A DNA stretch of 50,567 nucleotides from positions 1 through 50,567 of the forward strand of contig CAJUHT010000015.1 in NCBI GenBank assembly GCA_910586035.1. The letters are read 5' to 3'. The translations under genes and the position numbers were made by a program. The notes beneath the pieces were generated by a model. It saw only the letters and a program-made list of their open reading frames with translations. It did not search any database and had not been told where the DNA came from. Of the stretch, positions 7,959-16,600 are shown piece by piece. The stretch comes from an uncultured Christensenella sp. (GTDB taxonomy: Bacteria > Bacillota > Clostridia > Christensenellales > Borkfalkiaceae). Each line of letters begins with the position of its first letter. Within the stretch, counting starts at the first letter, position 1.

Positions 7959-8825
7959 TTAGAGCGTTTGTTTGTAGAGTGCTCTCAGCTCTTTGTCTGA
8001 CAGGTTAGGAAACATATCCCTAAACTGTTGCAATTCCTCTTTCGGTATAACCGTGTTATTACCTGAGGCTTTTTTAGATACGGCGGAGTTAAGGTGTTCC
8101 TTGCCGCCGCTTGCCGCTTTCTGCTGTGCTGCCGCCGCCTGCTTAGTGCGTACCTTGTCGCCGTTTACAGCGAGGTAGGCGGTCTTAGGCTCAACGCCGC
8201 TGTCCCTGAGCTTGCCGAATTGAACAAAATCCGCCATACTGTCGAAACAGTCTTTGATGTGCGTCTGTTTGAGTAAGTCAGGAAATGATTTTTTGAGTTC
8301 CGAAAGGTCTGCCGCCGCCAACGCCTCAAACGCCTGCTGCTTAGCCTGTCTTTCGGCTGCCTGTGCCTCTGCGGTTGCCGCCCTTGCCTTACGGTAGTCC
8401 TCTACGCTGATTCCCTCCGATTCGGCGTTCGCTTTTTCCAACGCCTCCTCTACGGTGCCGTCAACTTTGACTCCCATTTTCTGTAAGGTCTCTTTACTGA
8501 GGTTGCGGATATTATCAATCGTAGCGTCTCTCGCCGCCACCTGTTTGCGCAGTTCCTCAATCTGAGCGTCCTTATCGTCCGTAGCGGACTCTGCGGCAGG
8601 GTCGCCCTCGTCGTCTGCGTCCGTCTCGTCGTCGTTTTCGTCGGTCTCGGTTTCGTCCAGCTCGTCCTCGCCGTCGTCTGCCTCTGCGTCGTCCGTTTCC
8701 TCGTCGTCAATGTCGGTGTCGATGTCCTCGTCGGGGTCGCCGTCAAGGTCGTAGCCCTCGTCGTTATCGAGCTCGTCGTCTATGTCGTCAAGGTCAAGGT
8801 CGTCGTCTTTTATGATTTCTGCCAT
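7959..8825 (-). CDS. Capsid scaffolding protein
   Basis: A 288-aa protein whose first ~90 residues are almost entirely Asp and Glu (for example EDELDETETDENDDET). A long coiled-coil follows (residues ~95-190, AQIEELRKQVAARDATIDNI and beyond), then a short C-terminal domain ending in a basic/helical tail. This is the typical make-up of phage scaffolds, which template prohead assembly and leave or are degraded on packaging. It lies immediately before decoration and capsid genes, with GGAGG before the ATG. Confidence 0.75.
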   Translation of the reverse strand: MAEIIKDDDLDLDDIDDELDNDEGYDLDGDPDEDIDTDIDDEETDDAEADDGEDELDETETDENDDETDADDEGDPAAESATDDKDAQIEELRKQVAARDATIDNIRNLSKETLQKMGVKVDGTVEEALEKANAESEGISVEDYRKARAATAEAQAAERQAKQQAFEALAAADLSELKKSFPDLLKQTHIKDCFDSMADFVQFGKLRDSGVEPKTAYLAVNGDKVRTKQAAAAQQKAASGGKEHLNSAVSKKASGNNTVIPKEELQQFRDMFPNLSDKELRALYKQTL

Positions 8826-8848
8826 TTATGAATCCTCCGTGTTTTGGT

Positions 8849-8986
8849 TTATTTACTTTTTTTGCCGTTTCTCAGGTCAGAGCCCTTAACAACATCAGCC
8901 TTAGGCTGGTCGCTCACGGGCTTAGGAGCCCTGATTACACCGCCCTTGTTGGTTGCGTAGGGGTTGCCTTTATGATTTCCTTTCAT
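8849..8986 (-). CDS. Small basic head-operon protein
   Basis: A 45-aa open frame starting at ATG 8984-8986, with GGGAGG nine bases upstream and a TAA stop 23 bases before the scaffold start. The product is Lys/Asn/Gly-rich (MKGNHKGNPYATNKGG at the N-terminus, GKKSK at the C-terminus) with no cysteine and no membrane segment. As the first gene of the head transcript, after a structured leader, it may be a minor head protein or a leader peptide. No family is recognised. Confidence 0.55.
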   Translation of the reverse strand: MKGNHKGNPYATNKGGVIRAPKPVSDQPKADVVKGSDLRNGKKSK

Positions 8987-9022
8987 AACTGATAACCTCC
9001 CGTTTGGAATTTTTTATAGAAA

Positions 9023-9085
9023 GAGCCTCATACCCTGCTGGATAGGATATGAGGCTCAAATCTCTTGGATATTGGCACTAAATTA
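9023..9085 (-). promoter_or_regulatory. Head-operon promoter/leader element with hairpin
   Basis: In the sense of the minus strand the order is TAATTT, then AGTGCCAATA, then ~17 bases, then a hairpin of GAGCCTCATA (9048-9057) with TATGAGGCTC (9023-9032). The same order (TAATnnAGTGCCAATA, then a GAGCC hairpin, then a ribosome binding site) occurs upstream of terS at 26588-26644. TAATnn may be the -10 element. The hairpin then forms the 5' end of the head mRNA. Confidence 0.55.
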
Positions 9086-9093
9086 TTGTGATA

Positions 9094-9187
9094 TGGAGCG
9101 GATTGCAGGAATTAAACCTACTCTGCCATCGGAGTGCTTACTTTACACTAATACCGCCGATGGAGTGCGTCTTTACACTAAATCCGC
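9094..9187 (-). tRNA. tRNA-like element with aberrant anticodon arm (degenerate tRNA?)
   Basis: On the minus strand, GCGGATT (9181-9187) pairs perfectly with AATCCGC, followed by one unpaired base and an encoded CCA. A 5-bp T-stem (GTAGG/CCTGC) closes a 7-nt loop TTTAATT, one base from the usual T-loop start TTC. A possible D-arm (GTGT/GCAC) follows TA at positions 8-9, but its loop lacks GG. The anticodon region is abnormal: CCATCGG pairs with CCGATGG around 24 bases instead of a 7-nt loop. It holds a second copy of the D-arm-like sequence AGTGTAAAG. Total length is 94 nt. It may be a duplicated, inactivated tRNA or a tRNA mimic. No anticodon can be assigned. Confidence 0.4.
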
Positions 9188-9232
9188 ATATAGGGAGGCT
9201 TTTCCGCCTCGCCATAATATACCGTTGCTGGG

Positions 9233-9742
9233 CTATACGATTACCCAATCCTCGCAAAGCATATCCGTCTGCGAGGCAAGCCACGGCACAATGCCTCTCG
9301 GAGCGTCGGGGTTATCCGACACAAGCGAGTTGGTAACGATGTAGATGTAAGGCAAACTCATTTTTGAGTGCTCGTCGGGCTTTTGAAGTTCAAGGTAAAT
9401 TCCCTTACCGTTCCAGCCCTTTCTCGCCACTCTATTGCCTGCTTTCAGAGCCTCGATAGCTTTTCCGAAACTCATACAAGCGGCATTGTTTTTGGCGAGT
9501 TCTTTTTGGAGGAGATAACCCTCATACGCCCAGAGCTTATCCTCAATGCGTTTACGACAGATTTCCGCCCCGATAGCCTCATTGTAGTTTACCTTATCGA
9601 CACACGCAGAGGTTTCGATTATCTCAAAACCCTCTTTCGTTACCAGACGCACCATTGTCGTCTTTTCTCCGATGGTCTCTACCGTCAGCGTACCGTTCTT
9701 AAAAATCTCGTCGATGTCCTGTTGTGTAATTTTGTTTTTCAT
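9233..9742 (-). CDS. Gp49-like / Tad2-like (DUF2829) fusion protein
   Basis: 169 aa with two parts. Residues 1-80 (TLTVETIGEKTTMVRLVTKEGFEI...NYNEAIGAEICRKRIEDKLWAYEGYLLQ) match the N4 Gp49/Sf6 gene-66 family of small phage proteins. Residues ~88-169 (MSFGKAIEALKAGNRVARKGWNGKG, ending WLASQTDMLCEDWVIV) match DUF2829, the fold of the anti-Thoeris protein Tad2, which binds cyclic-ADP-ribose-type signals. The start has GGAGGG upstream. It sits with the zinc-ribbon gene in an accessory island behind the 29-bp late box. Anti-defence activity is inferred from the family. DUF2829 proteins are diverse and many are untested. Confidence 0.75.
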   Translation of the reverse strand: MKNKITQQDIDEIFKNGTLTVETIGEKTTMVRLVTKEGFEIIETSACVDKVNYNEAIGAEICRKRIEDKLWAYEGYLLQKELAKNNAACMSFGKAIEALKAGNRVARKGWNGKGIYLELQKPDEHSKMSLPYIYIVTNSLVSDNPDAPRGIVPWLASQTDMLCEDWVIV

Positions 9743-9755
9743 AAGAGCCCTCCAA

Positions 9756-9926
9756 TTACTCTGCTTTTATTGAGTAAGCCCTGCCGCAGAATTTACATAC
9801 GACGGTTATACCCTCACACTTACTGCCTTTCGTAAATCCCACTGAGTGGATTTTCTTTTTGCAGTGCGGACAGGTCGTTTTTTGAAACGGCGTATTTTTA
9901 GGTATTTCCGTCAGCGTAATATTCAT
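9756..9926 (-). CDS. Small zinc-ribbon protein
   Basis: 56 aa from ATG 9924-9926, with AAAAGGAG upstream. A longer in-frame opening exists but has no comparable ribosome binding site and would cross the promoter region. Two Cys pairs (CPHC near residue 22 and CKFC near residue 47) form a four-Cys zinc ribbon, resembling small Com-like or KTR-type phage proteins. It probably binds nucleic acid or regulates translation, but no precise function can be given. It is the first gene after the 29-bp repeat element and is followed after 13 bases by the Gp49-Tad2 gene. Confidence 0.65.
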   Translation of the reverse strand: MNITLTEIPKNTPFQKTTCPHCKKKIHSVGFTKGSKCEGITVVCKFCGRAYSIKAE

Positions 9927-9969
9927 AAATACTGCTCCTTTTAGCTTACAATCCATATTATAAAGCATA

Positions 9970-9998
9970 ATTAACTCAAAATTGTACCCGAAAATTCC
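9970..9998 (-). promoter_or_regulatory. 29-bp late-control box, copy 1
   Basis: A 29-bp sequence identical to positions 26658-26686 and in the same orientation relative to the downstream genes. Its core is TTTTCGGGTACAATTTTG. It is followed after 7 bases by TATAAT, a perfect -10 (plus-strand 9957-9962). No good -35 lies at 17 bp, so the box may bind an activator that replaces -35 contacts. Confidence 0.6.
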
Positions 9999-10041
9999 TA
10001 CTCCGCCATTTTTCGCTTGCAATTATACCGTATCATTATTC

Positions 10042-10070
10042 TTGCAAAATGGTCTAAAATGTGATATACT
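10042..10070 (+). promoter_or_regulatory. Sigma-A-type promoter for the structured leader RNA
   Basis: TTGCAA (10042-10047), a 17-bp spacer and TATACT (10065-10070) preceded by TG in the extended -10 position. The predicted start at about 10077 coincides with the first base of the long closing stem of the downstream RNA. Confidence 0.65.
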
Positions 10071-10076
10071 AATCAC

Positions 10077-10223
10077 GCTACATAGTTCAATAAAAACACC
10101 TGAGCTAACAAAGGTAAAAGCGTTAGCTCGTCTTTTCATATTCCTCAGGTGTTTATGGACTGTGTAGCAACTGTTGACGAGGCTGCGTTTTTCGGTGCGC
10201 AGCTTCGGCTACGCACTTTTTTT
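10077..10223 (+). ncRNA. Structured leader RNA / small RNA ending in a terminator
   Basis: The predicted RNA (~147 nt) begins with a 12-bp stem: GCTACATAGTTC (10077-10088) pairs with GGACTGTGTAGC (10157-10168), including two G-U pairs. Inside it AAACACCTGAG (10094-10104) pairs with CTCAGGTGTTT (10144-10154), and CTAAC (10105-10109) pairs with GTTAG (10122-10126). An alternative 8-bp stem GAGCTAAC/GTTAGCTC competes for three bases. The 3' part can form either a terminator or an alternative hairpin. It matches no riboswitch class known to me. It could be an attenuating leader of the membrane-protein gene or a free-standing sRNA. Confidence 0.6.
10195..10223 (+). terminator. UUCG-loop terminator/attenuator upstream of the membrane-protein gene
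   Basis: GTGCG-c-AGC-TTCG-GCT-a-CGCAC followed by seven T residues. Its 5' arm is shared with a competing hairpin, GCTGCG (10182-10187) with CGCAGC (10198-10203), so terminator and anti-terminator forms are mutually exclusive. The ribosome binding site of the next gene starts only ~8 bases after the T-run. Confidence 0.7.
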
Positions 10224-10243
10224 GTTTATCGGAGGAAATTGTT

Positions 10244-10582
10244 ATGATGTTGCAAGCTGATGTCAACTTTCCCATACCCGTAAAGGGCGCAGAAAGTTAC
10301 AGGGATAGAGTAATCGAAATGTTTACAGAGCAAATCCCTTATGTTTTTAAGCTGTTCCGCCATTGTTGGTGGTATTGGCTGTTAATCTGGTGGGTAATAC
10401 CTTTTTGGATTGTTTACTCCTGCATAGTGCTCGTCGAGCTCGTCCTGATAACTGTATTTTTCCCTATCGCCTGCGTTCCGTATCTGAGAGGAATAACTTA
10501 TTTTATTCAAGCCCTGTGTTTTGGTATCTGTTTTATGGTTGGCTTTGTCGGGCTTATTCCTCAAACATTTAGGGATTATTGA
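10244..10582 (+). CDS. Small integral membrane protein (only plus-strand phage gene)
   Basis: 112 aa starting at tandem ATGs with GGAGG ten bases upstream. About 30 soluble residues are followed by an aromatic, hydrophobic stretch (residues ~38-105) with two or three membrane segments, including CWWYWLLIWWVIPFWIV and CFGICFMVGFVGLI. It ends in a short polar tail. It is transcribed against all other phage genes, behind a structured leader RNA and terminator, and closed by its own terminator. This isolated arrangement resembles a lysogenic-conversion (moron) or superinfection-exclusion gene. A holin-like role is possible but less likely so far from lysis genes. No family is recognised. Confidence 0.65.
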   Translation: MMLQADVNFPIPVKGAESYRDRVIEMFTEQIPYVFKLFRHCWWYWLLIWWVIPFWIVYSCIVLVELVLITVFFPIACVPYLRGITYFIQALCFGICFMVGFVGLIPQTFRDY

Positions 10583-10594
10583 TTAGTAATTTTT

Positions 10595-10624
10595 AAGGGC
10601 TACCACATAATCGGTAGCCCTTTT
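10595..10624. terminator. Bidirectional terminator between convergent genes
   Basis: AAGGGCTACC (10595-10604) and GGTAGCCCTT (10613-10622) form a perfect 10-bp stem with an 8-nt loop, with T-runs on both strands. It separates the plus-strand membrane gene from the end of the giant minus-strand gene. Confidence 0.8.
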
Positions 10625-10625
10625 C

Positions 10626-13600
10626 CTATTTAGCATAAATCCGTCCGTTTTTTACCGTCAGTCCGCATTTCTCAGCAAGTGCGGTTTTTTCCTCTTTTGA
10701 AATGGATAGATTGGTTATATAACGGGCGACTGTTCGCTTTGCTTTGATGGCGGATATGCCTCTAATGTCGCCGTCCTTAATGGTATAGCCTAAGCTGAGT
10801 ATAAGCAACAGCTTTTGCACCGTAGCGAGCTTTTGCGCCATCACATACTTGATAACCTTTGCCTTTTTCGAGCCGTTAATGATATTACCTGCTTTGTCCG
10901 TATCTGATTCGATTGCGGATATAGCGGATAAATGCGGAGCCAGCGTAGAGGGCGAAATTGCGCCGCTGAGTAAGATAATTTTGTTATCGTTCGCCTGCTT
11001 TAATACGGACGCTTGCGCCTTGCTATAATAAGCGTCGTACAGGAGCTTAATTGCCTTAGCCTGTCTTTCGGCAGGTAGTGTTGCAAATTCCGCACTGTTT
11101 ACCAGCTTTTCTATCTCGGCATTAGCTTGGCTGTATATCGTCTTAAATGCGCTTTGTTGCGCCGCCGTGAGCTGGACTGTCTCGCCGTTATATGTAAGCG
11201 TATTCCCTATGCTCTTAGGCAATACCGTATATCCTGCGTCGTACAGTTCAATGAGCTTTTGCGTCGCCTTACTGCTTAAACTGCCCGTCCTATCGTCCTT
11301 TAACAGCATACCCATAATCATTTCGGCAAGTTCATAGTCTCCCTTTTTGAGAGCCGCCTTAATGTCTGTGCTGTACTTAGGATTGTAAAAGAGCGAGGTA
11401 TAAGAATACGCCGCAGACGGGCTGAAACGCCTTACGAGCCCCGTAATGGTATTGTTGATATTTCTTACAGGTATGCCCGTAACTTGCCCTATACTGTACA
11501 GCGAATTGCGAAAAATCGACATATACTCCTGCGTTTTAATTTCCTCTCCGCTTGCCGCTTTTGTCGCCAGCTCGAACAACGATTTTGCGGAGCTGATTAT
11601 GCTATTGAGCATATCGCCCGTAAAACTCTCAATCTCGTAACCGTTGACGAAATACCCGTAAATATCTCTCACGACGGGGAGCATACCTATGGTCGTGCTG
11701 CCAAAGTCTTTGAGCATATCAAGGAAAAACGATTTTGCTGTAACCTTGCCCTCCTCGTCGTCCTCTGCCATATTGTTGTACAGGAATTTGAAAAACTGCC
11801 CTACAAGCACATACATCAGGTTAGCAATCGTTACGGAGGCAAGCGTTCTGCGTATCTTTTTCTTTGCGAGCTTATAACGCTTTGAGAGCGTCGGGTCGCT
11901 GTCTCCACTCTTAATAAGTGAGCGTAAAGCGTTGTACTCTCCAAACGATTCAACCAACCTCGAAAGCTGTTTGAGCGGCACGGAGGTAAACATCGTAAAG
12001 CTCCTCACGATGTCGCTGTCCGAGCGCATAAGCTCTGAGCGTTCCGTATTTGTATAGTTAGGCTGCGTGAGGCGTATAACCTCCTCCAACATATCGCCTG
12101 CTTTTTGCATATTCTCAACGGTGCCGTATTTGAGCCCCGTGTCCTTTTGTACCTGCAACTGACAGGCGTTCCAGAGCCTGCCTATTGTAAATCTATCCGT
12201 CCACTGTATAGGCTTAGTAAGGACATCGCCCACTTTACCTATTTTGTCAACAACGCCCTCCGCTCTGACTATTCCACGCTCATAATTACGAACACGGGCA
12301 TACGGGCAGTATTTATCCATCGCCGCCCAATTCGTTTTCATAACAAAGCCCTTAGCCATCACGCCAGAATCAAGCATTATGCCTGCTGTCGGGTAAGAGG
12401 TTATCTGGGATACGATAACTTTAAGATTTGCGCCGAGCTGATATTTGGCGTATGCGCCTCTCATTTTTTCAATGATTGAGTTACTTGTCGCTCTGCCCTG
12501 AATATCGGAAAACAGCTTGCTTAAATAGCTCTCTGCGCCGCCCCACACTTGCTCGTTGATAGTGTTGCGTATGCTCACGACATTTGTCTTATCGCCTATA
12601 TTCTTAGCGTATATCTGGCTGAAATTTTTAAGCGGCACCGTCATTTTGGCGTATGTAGAAAGCTGCTTTGCGTGGCGTGTAACAATACTGTAAACATCGG
12701 TTACAAAGAGCTTATTTTTGGCTCCCGTTTTAACATCTTTGTTGAAAGAAAAATTATACACATTAGCCCAATCTGCCATTATGGAGCGAGCGTCAGTGAT
12801 ATTCTTTGCTATCGTGCCGCTATCACGCTTGATAGGATAATAAAACTCGTCTGAGGCGTTTGTGTAGCCCAAAATCTGCATATCAGCGTCAGTCTTAACT
12901 TGCTTGCTTGCGACATTGAAAAAGGTCTCTACGAGCTCAATAAATCCCTTATCAGTGTCCGTGAAAGCGTCGTACATCGCAGTAATATCCGCCTCCGTAA
13001 TGTGAGCGGTCTGCTTGCTACCCTTTTTGTCGATATAGCTAAATCCAGACTCGTATAAGCCCTCCTGCGCCTGAGTACGCTTTGACAGCTCATAAAGGGA
13101 TATTGCCTGACCTACGGTAAGCTCTGCACCTGAAACCGTTATGTATTCAGAGGTAAGACGGTTTTTGAAACGCTTATGCTTTTTTATGTAGGTGTCAATA
13201 TCGTTTGTGAGCTCGATGTAAAGCAATCCTGCCTCCGTCTCGCCCCTCGTAACCTCAGCGTATGCCCGTGTGAGTATGCCGTTAGGATTAAAGTTTTCTA
13301 ACGATTTTATCACAACACGAGGCTCAATTATTTTATTAAATACGCCGTAAATTTTGTTGAAAAAGGTTTTATTTGTCCTGTTCTTGCTCTTTTTGATTAT
13401 CTCGTTGCCCTCAGTGGCGAGCTCCGAAATCTTTGCCTTTTTACCCTCAATAATTATCTGGTCGTAGGTGTTAAACAGGTGCTTTGCGGAGGCAATGATA
13501 ATCTCCGCCGCCTGCAATTCCTCCATCGAAAGCGGCTTAGTGCTGAGGGCGTTCTGCCTGATAAAATTCAGAGCGTCTATAACATTGTTGTCGATATAGC

Positions 13601-16600
13601 TCAGGTCGGGATTCTCGTCGTATAGCAGCGCATTATTCGTGTTGTAAAACAGCCCGTAGTCAAGCAATATTTTACGCACACCCGTTTTTCTCAGGTCGGA
13701 ACGGTACTTTATCTTAGAAAGCTGTTTGAGCCACTGAGTGAGCTCAGGAGCCGCAAAAATCTCCGCCCCGACATAATTGCGCTTATTGGCTATATCACGC
13801 AAATAAGCCGCACCGTCGATAATCCTATTTGTGAGTGTATTGCGTTTGTATGCCGTGCTCAAATCTTTTTTAAGGTCGGCTATTTTCTTTGTGTACTGTT
13901 CAACGAGCTTAGCGTACTTGGACGGAGTGCCCTTTTTGTCGTAGGCGAGGAGTACATCACGGGCGATTTTCTGACGCAACTGCTCAATCTCGGTCTTGCT
14001 CCCGATTGCGGTCAGCATAATTTTCTCAGCCTTTTGATTGACCTGCTCTCTTGCTCTTTCGTAGAGTTCCAGCATTTCAAAGAATTGGTCTGCCTCGTTG
14101 ATAGCCTCAATATGTATGCCGTAACCCTCTAACTCCTGAGCCACGACATCGGGAGAAATACCGTCCTTTTTGGCTCCCCAAACGAGATTTATGCTGTTTT
14201 TTCTATCGAATTTATGCTGTATCTCGCTCTGTATGCCGCTTAAATTCATACCGTGCATATAGTGGCGCATAATTGATAAAACGCCCATAGCATACGAATC
14301 GTCGTTATAGGTCTCGTACATATCGGTCAGGACAGCGTTATTTATGATATAATCCGCTATATCCAAAGCCACGCCTATGCGGTAGCCCTCAGGCGTACTA
14401 TTGAGCTTGGTAAACAGCTTTTCTATGACCTCAGCCCTGTTTTTGCCGCTTAAAACGCCCTCATACTGACCGTCTCTGAGCGTTAAGCGTTCTGCAATAA
14501 TAGAGTCGATAACGCTCGTTGCGTCCAGCTTAGAATAAACCTTAAACTTGGTATTATTCGCAACGAATTTTGCCCTCTGCCCTCTCGTCAGTCCGCCGCT
14601 GGCTCCACTATTGTCTGATTCAGTCGGGTTGGTGTCAGGATTAGGCTCAGGATTTATTGCGTAGCGTATATCTGCGCTTTGCGTCGGTGCAGTATTTGTT
14701 ATATCTTTCGCCTGATTTGACGCAAAAATAATGTAAAAATTCTCGCTGTCTCTGTGCTCAATAATCCCATCGTAGCCGAGAGTATCTTTTAATATTTTAT
14801 AATAATCCTGTAACTCTATACCGCTTATAGAATTGAATATTGAGTGTACAATATCCACATCGTTATTATTGGAATCGTATTCAAGTTCAAGAGCGGCATT
14901 TATAGCACTATTAACGCCGTAACTATCTATATCCGCATAATCGCTAAGAGGGTTTATACCGTCCTCTGTTTTATACTTTGAAAGTGCAGATAAAAAGCTG
15001 CGCACCTGCGCTCTTGACATCGTGAGCTTGCTTGTATTTAACGGCTTTTTAATGCTCAGGTAAACCTCCATTAACCTGCCGTCGCCGTTTACATAGCCGC
15101 TTGAATATTCGGCACTATCGCTGAAATAAAAACCTTTCCCGTATGAGGTACCGTTTTTCCCCAAATAGTCGTAGGAAAATTCATTAAACTGAGCCCCCGT
15201 TCCGTGATAAACAGGTTTAATGTGCCCGTCAGCGTCAACAACTTTTGTACCAGCACCCCATTTCCTTTGCTTAGGCGTGAGCGTTCTGCCCTCGCTATCG
15301 GTTGAGGCTACCATTTTCTTAACGGCTTTTACAGCCTCCGCCTTTTCCTGTTCGAGCGTGGCTAATTCAGATAAATATTTATTAAATGCTTGTCTCTCTT
15401 TTTCGCTTTCCCTAAACGAGAAAGGGTCAACCTCTTTATAACGCTTGTAAGCCTCTGCTATGGCATTATCGTAGTAGTTTCGTGCCTCCTTAACATTACG
15501 GAATCTATCGTACTGCGTATCGGTTGTAGTAAGAGCGTACCGAATATCACTTGATTTTGTAGGCGTGGAGTTGCTTATGCTTTTTACCTGATTAGGCTCT
15601 AAGGCTATAATTGTTTTAACGCTGCGCCCCATTGAGCCTGCGTCGTGTTCAACTACAACCCCATCATACCCTGATTTTTTCAGGTATTCGTCAATAAGTT
15701 TTTTTGCTTGCTTATCAAGAGTTGTATTTGCAGTTTCCCACTCTTTTAATATCCTCTCGGATTCACGCTCAGACTCCCAGAAAAGCGAGTCCTGCTGGCT
15801 CTCGTTTAACTTTTTCCAATCAAGATTTTTGCGGCGAGCGACCCGTTCAAGGTTAAACGCCTCCTCAAATTCTGCGTTATATTTCGTATCGTTTGCTGCA
15901 ATTTCGTCAACGATGGACGCATACCCCTCAATGTTTGCCCTCCAATACCTCTGCGCTTGCGTTCTGTCGGAAAACAAAAGAGGATTTTGGATATTAGCAT
16001 ACAGCGGCATTTGCTTACTACCTTTCAGCCCGATGTCGTCAGCGTTCGGTTTCATAAAAATTCCGTGAGGCGTTTCATTATCCCTCATACCTGCGCCGTC
16101 TCGCTTAACATCGAACACGGTAAAATCTGCGTCCGTCTGGTGGTAAAGGACTAATAGCCTACCTTTGCTGTCGGTAATTTTGCTGTTCTGAAAAAATCTG
16201 CGCTGTTCGTCCGTGAGTGTCCTTGCGTCGCTATCCGTTTCTGCCAGAGCAAAGCGCACATCGTCCATCTGGCTAATTATTTTAGCCCTCTCGTCCGTAT
16301 GTTCGTCAAAACTTTTCTCGTACAGCGTATATGGTATGTTTTTCTCTTTAAGTGCCTGCAACAACTCCTGATTCGGGTGGCGTGAAGGTATAAGTACACG
16401 CTTAATTTCGCTAAGCTCAACCGCCCGTCTGGGCTTAGCCTCAAACATATCCGTTTGCATTGAACTCAGCGCATTAAATAACACGCTAATCTTTTGTGCA
16501 GTCTCAGCGTTGAAATTGTATATGCCCTTATACTCTTTTTGTAGGTGGCTAAGAATAGCCTCAGGCGTAATTCGCTTAGAGCGTGCTAATTCCATAAGGA

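Noticed and set aside
10077..10223. Retron-type ncRNA (terminal 12-bp inverted repeat)
   Set aside because: The end stem fits an a1/a2 pair, but no reverse transcriptase lies next to it and the inside lacks separate msr and msd parts. An attenuator-like leader explains the terminator and the following gene better.
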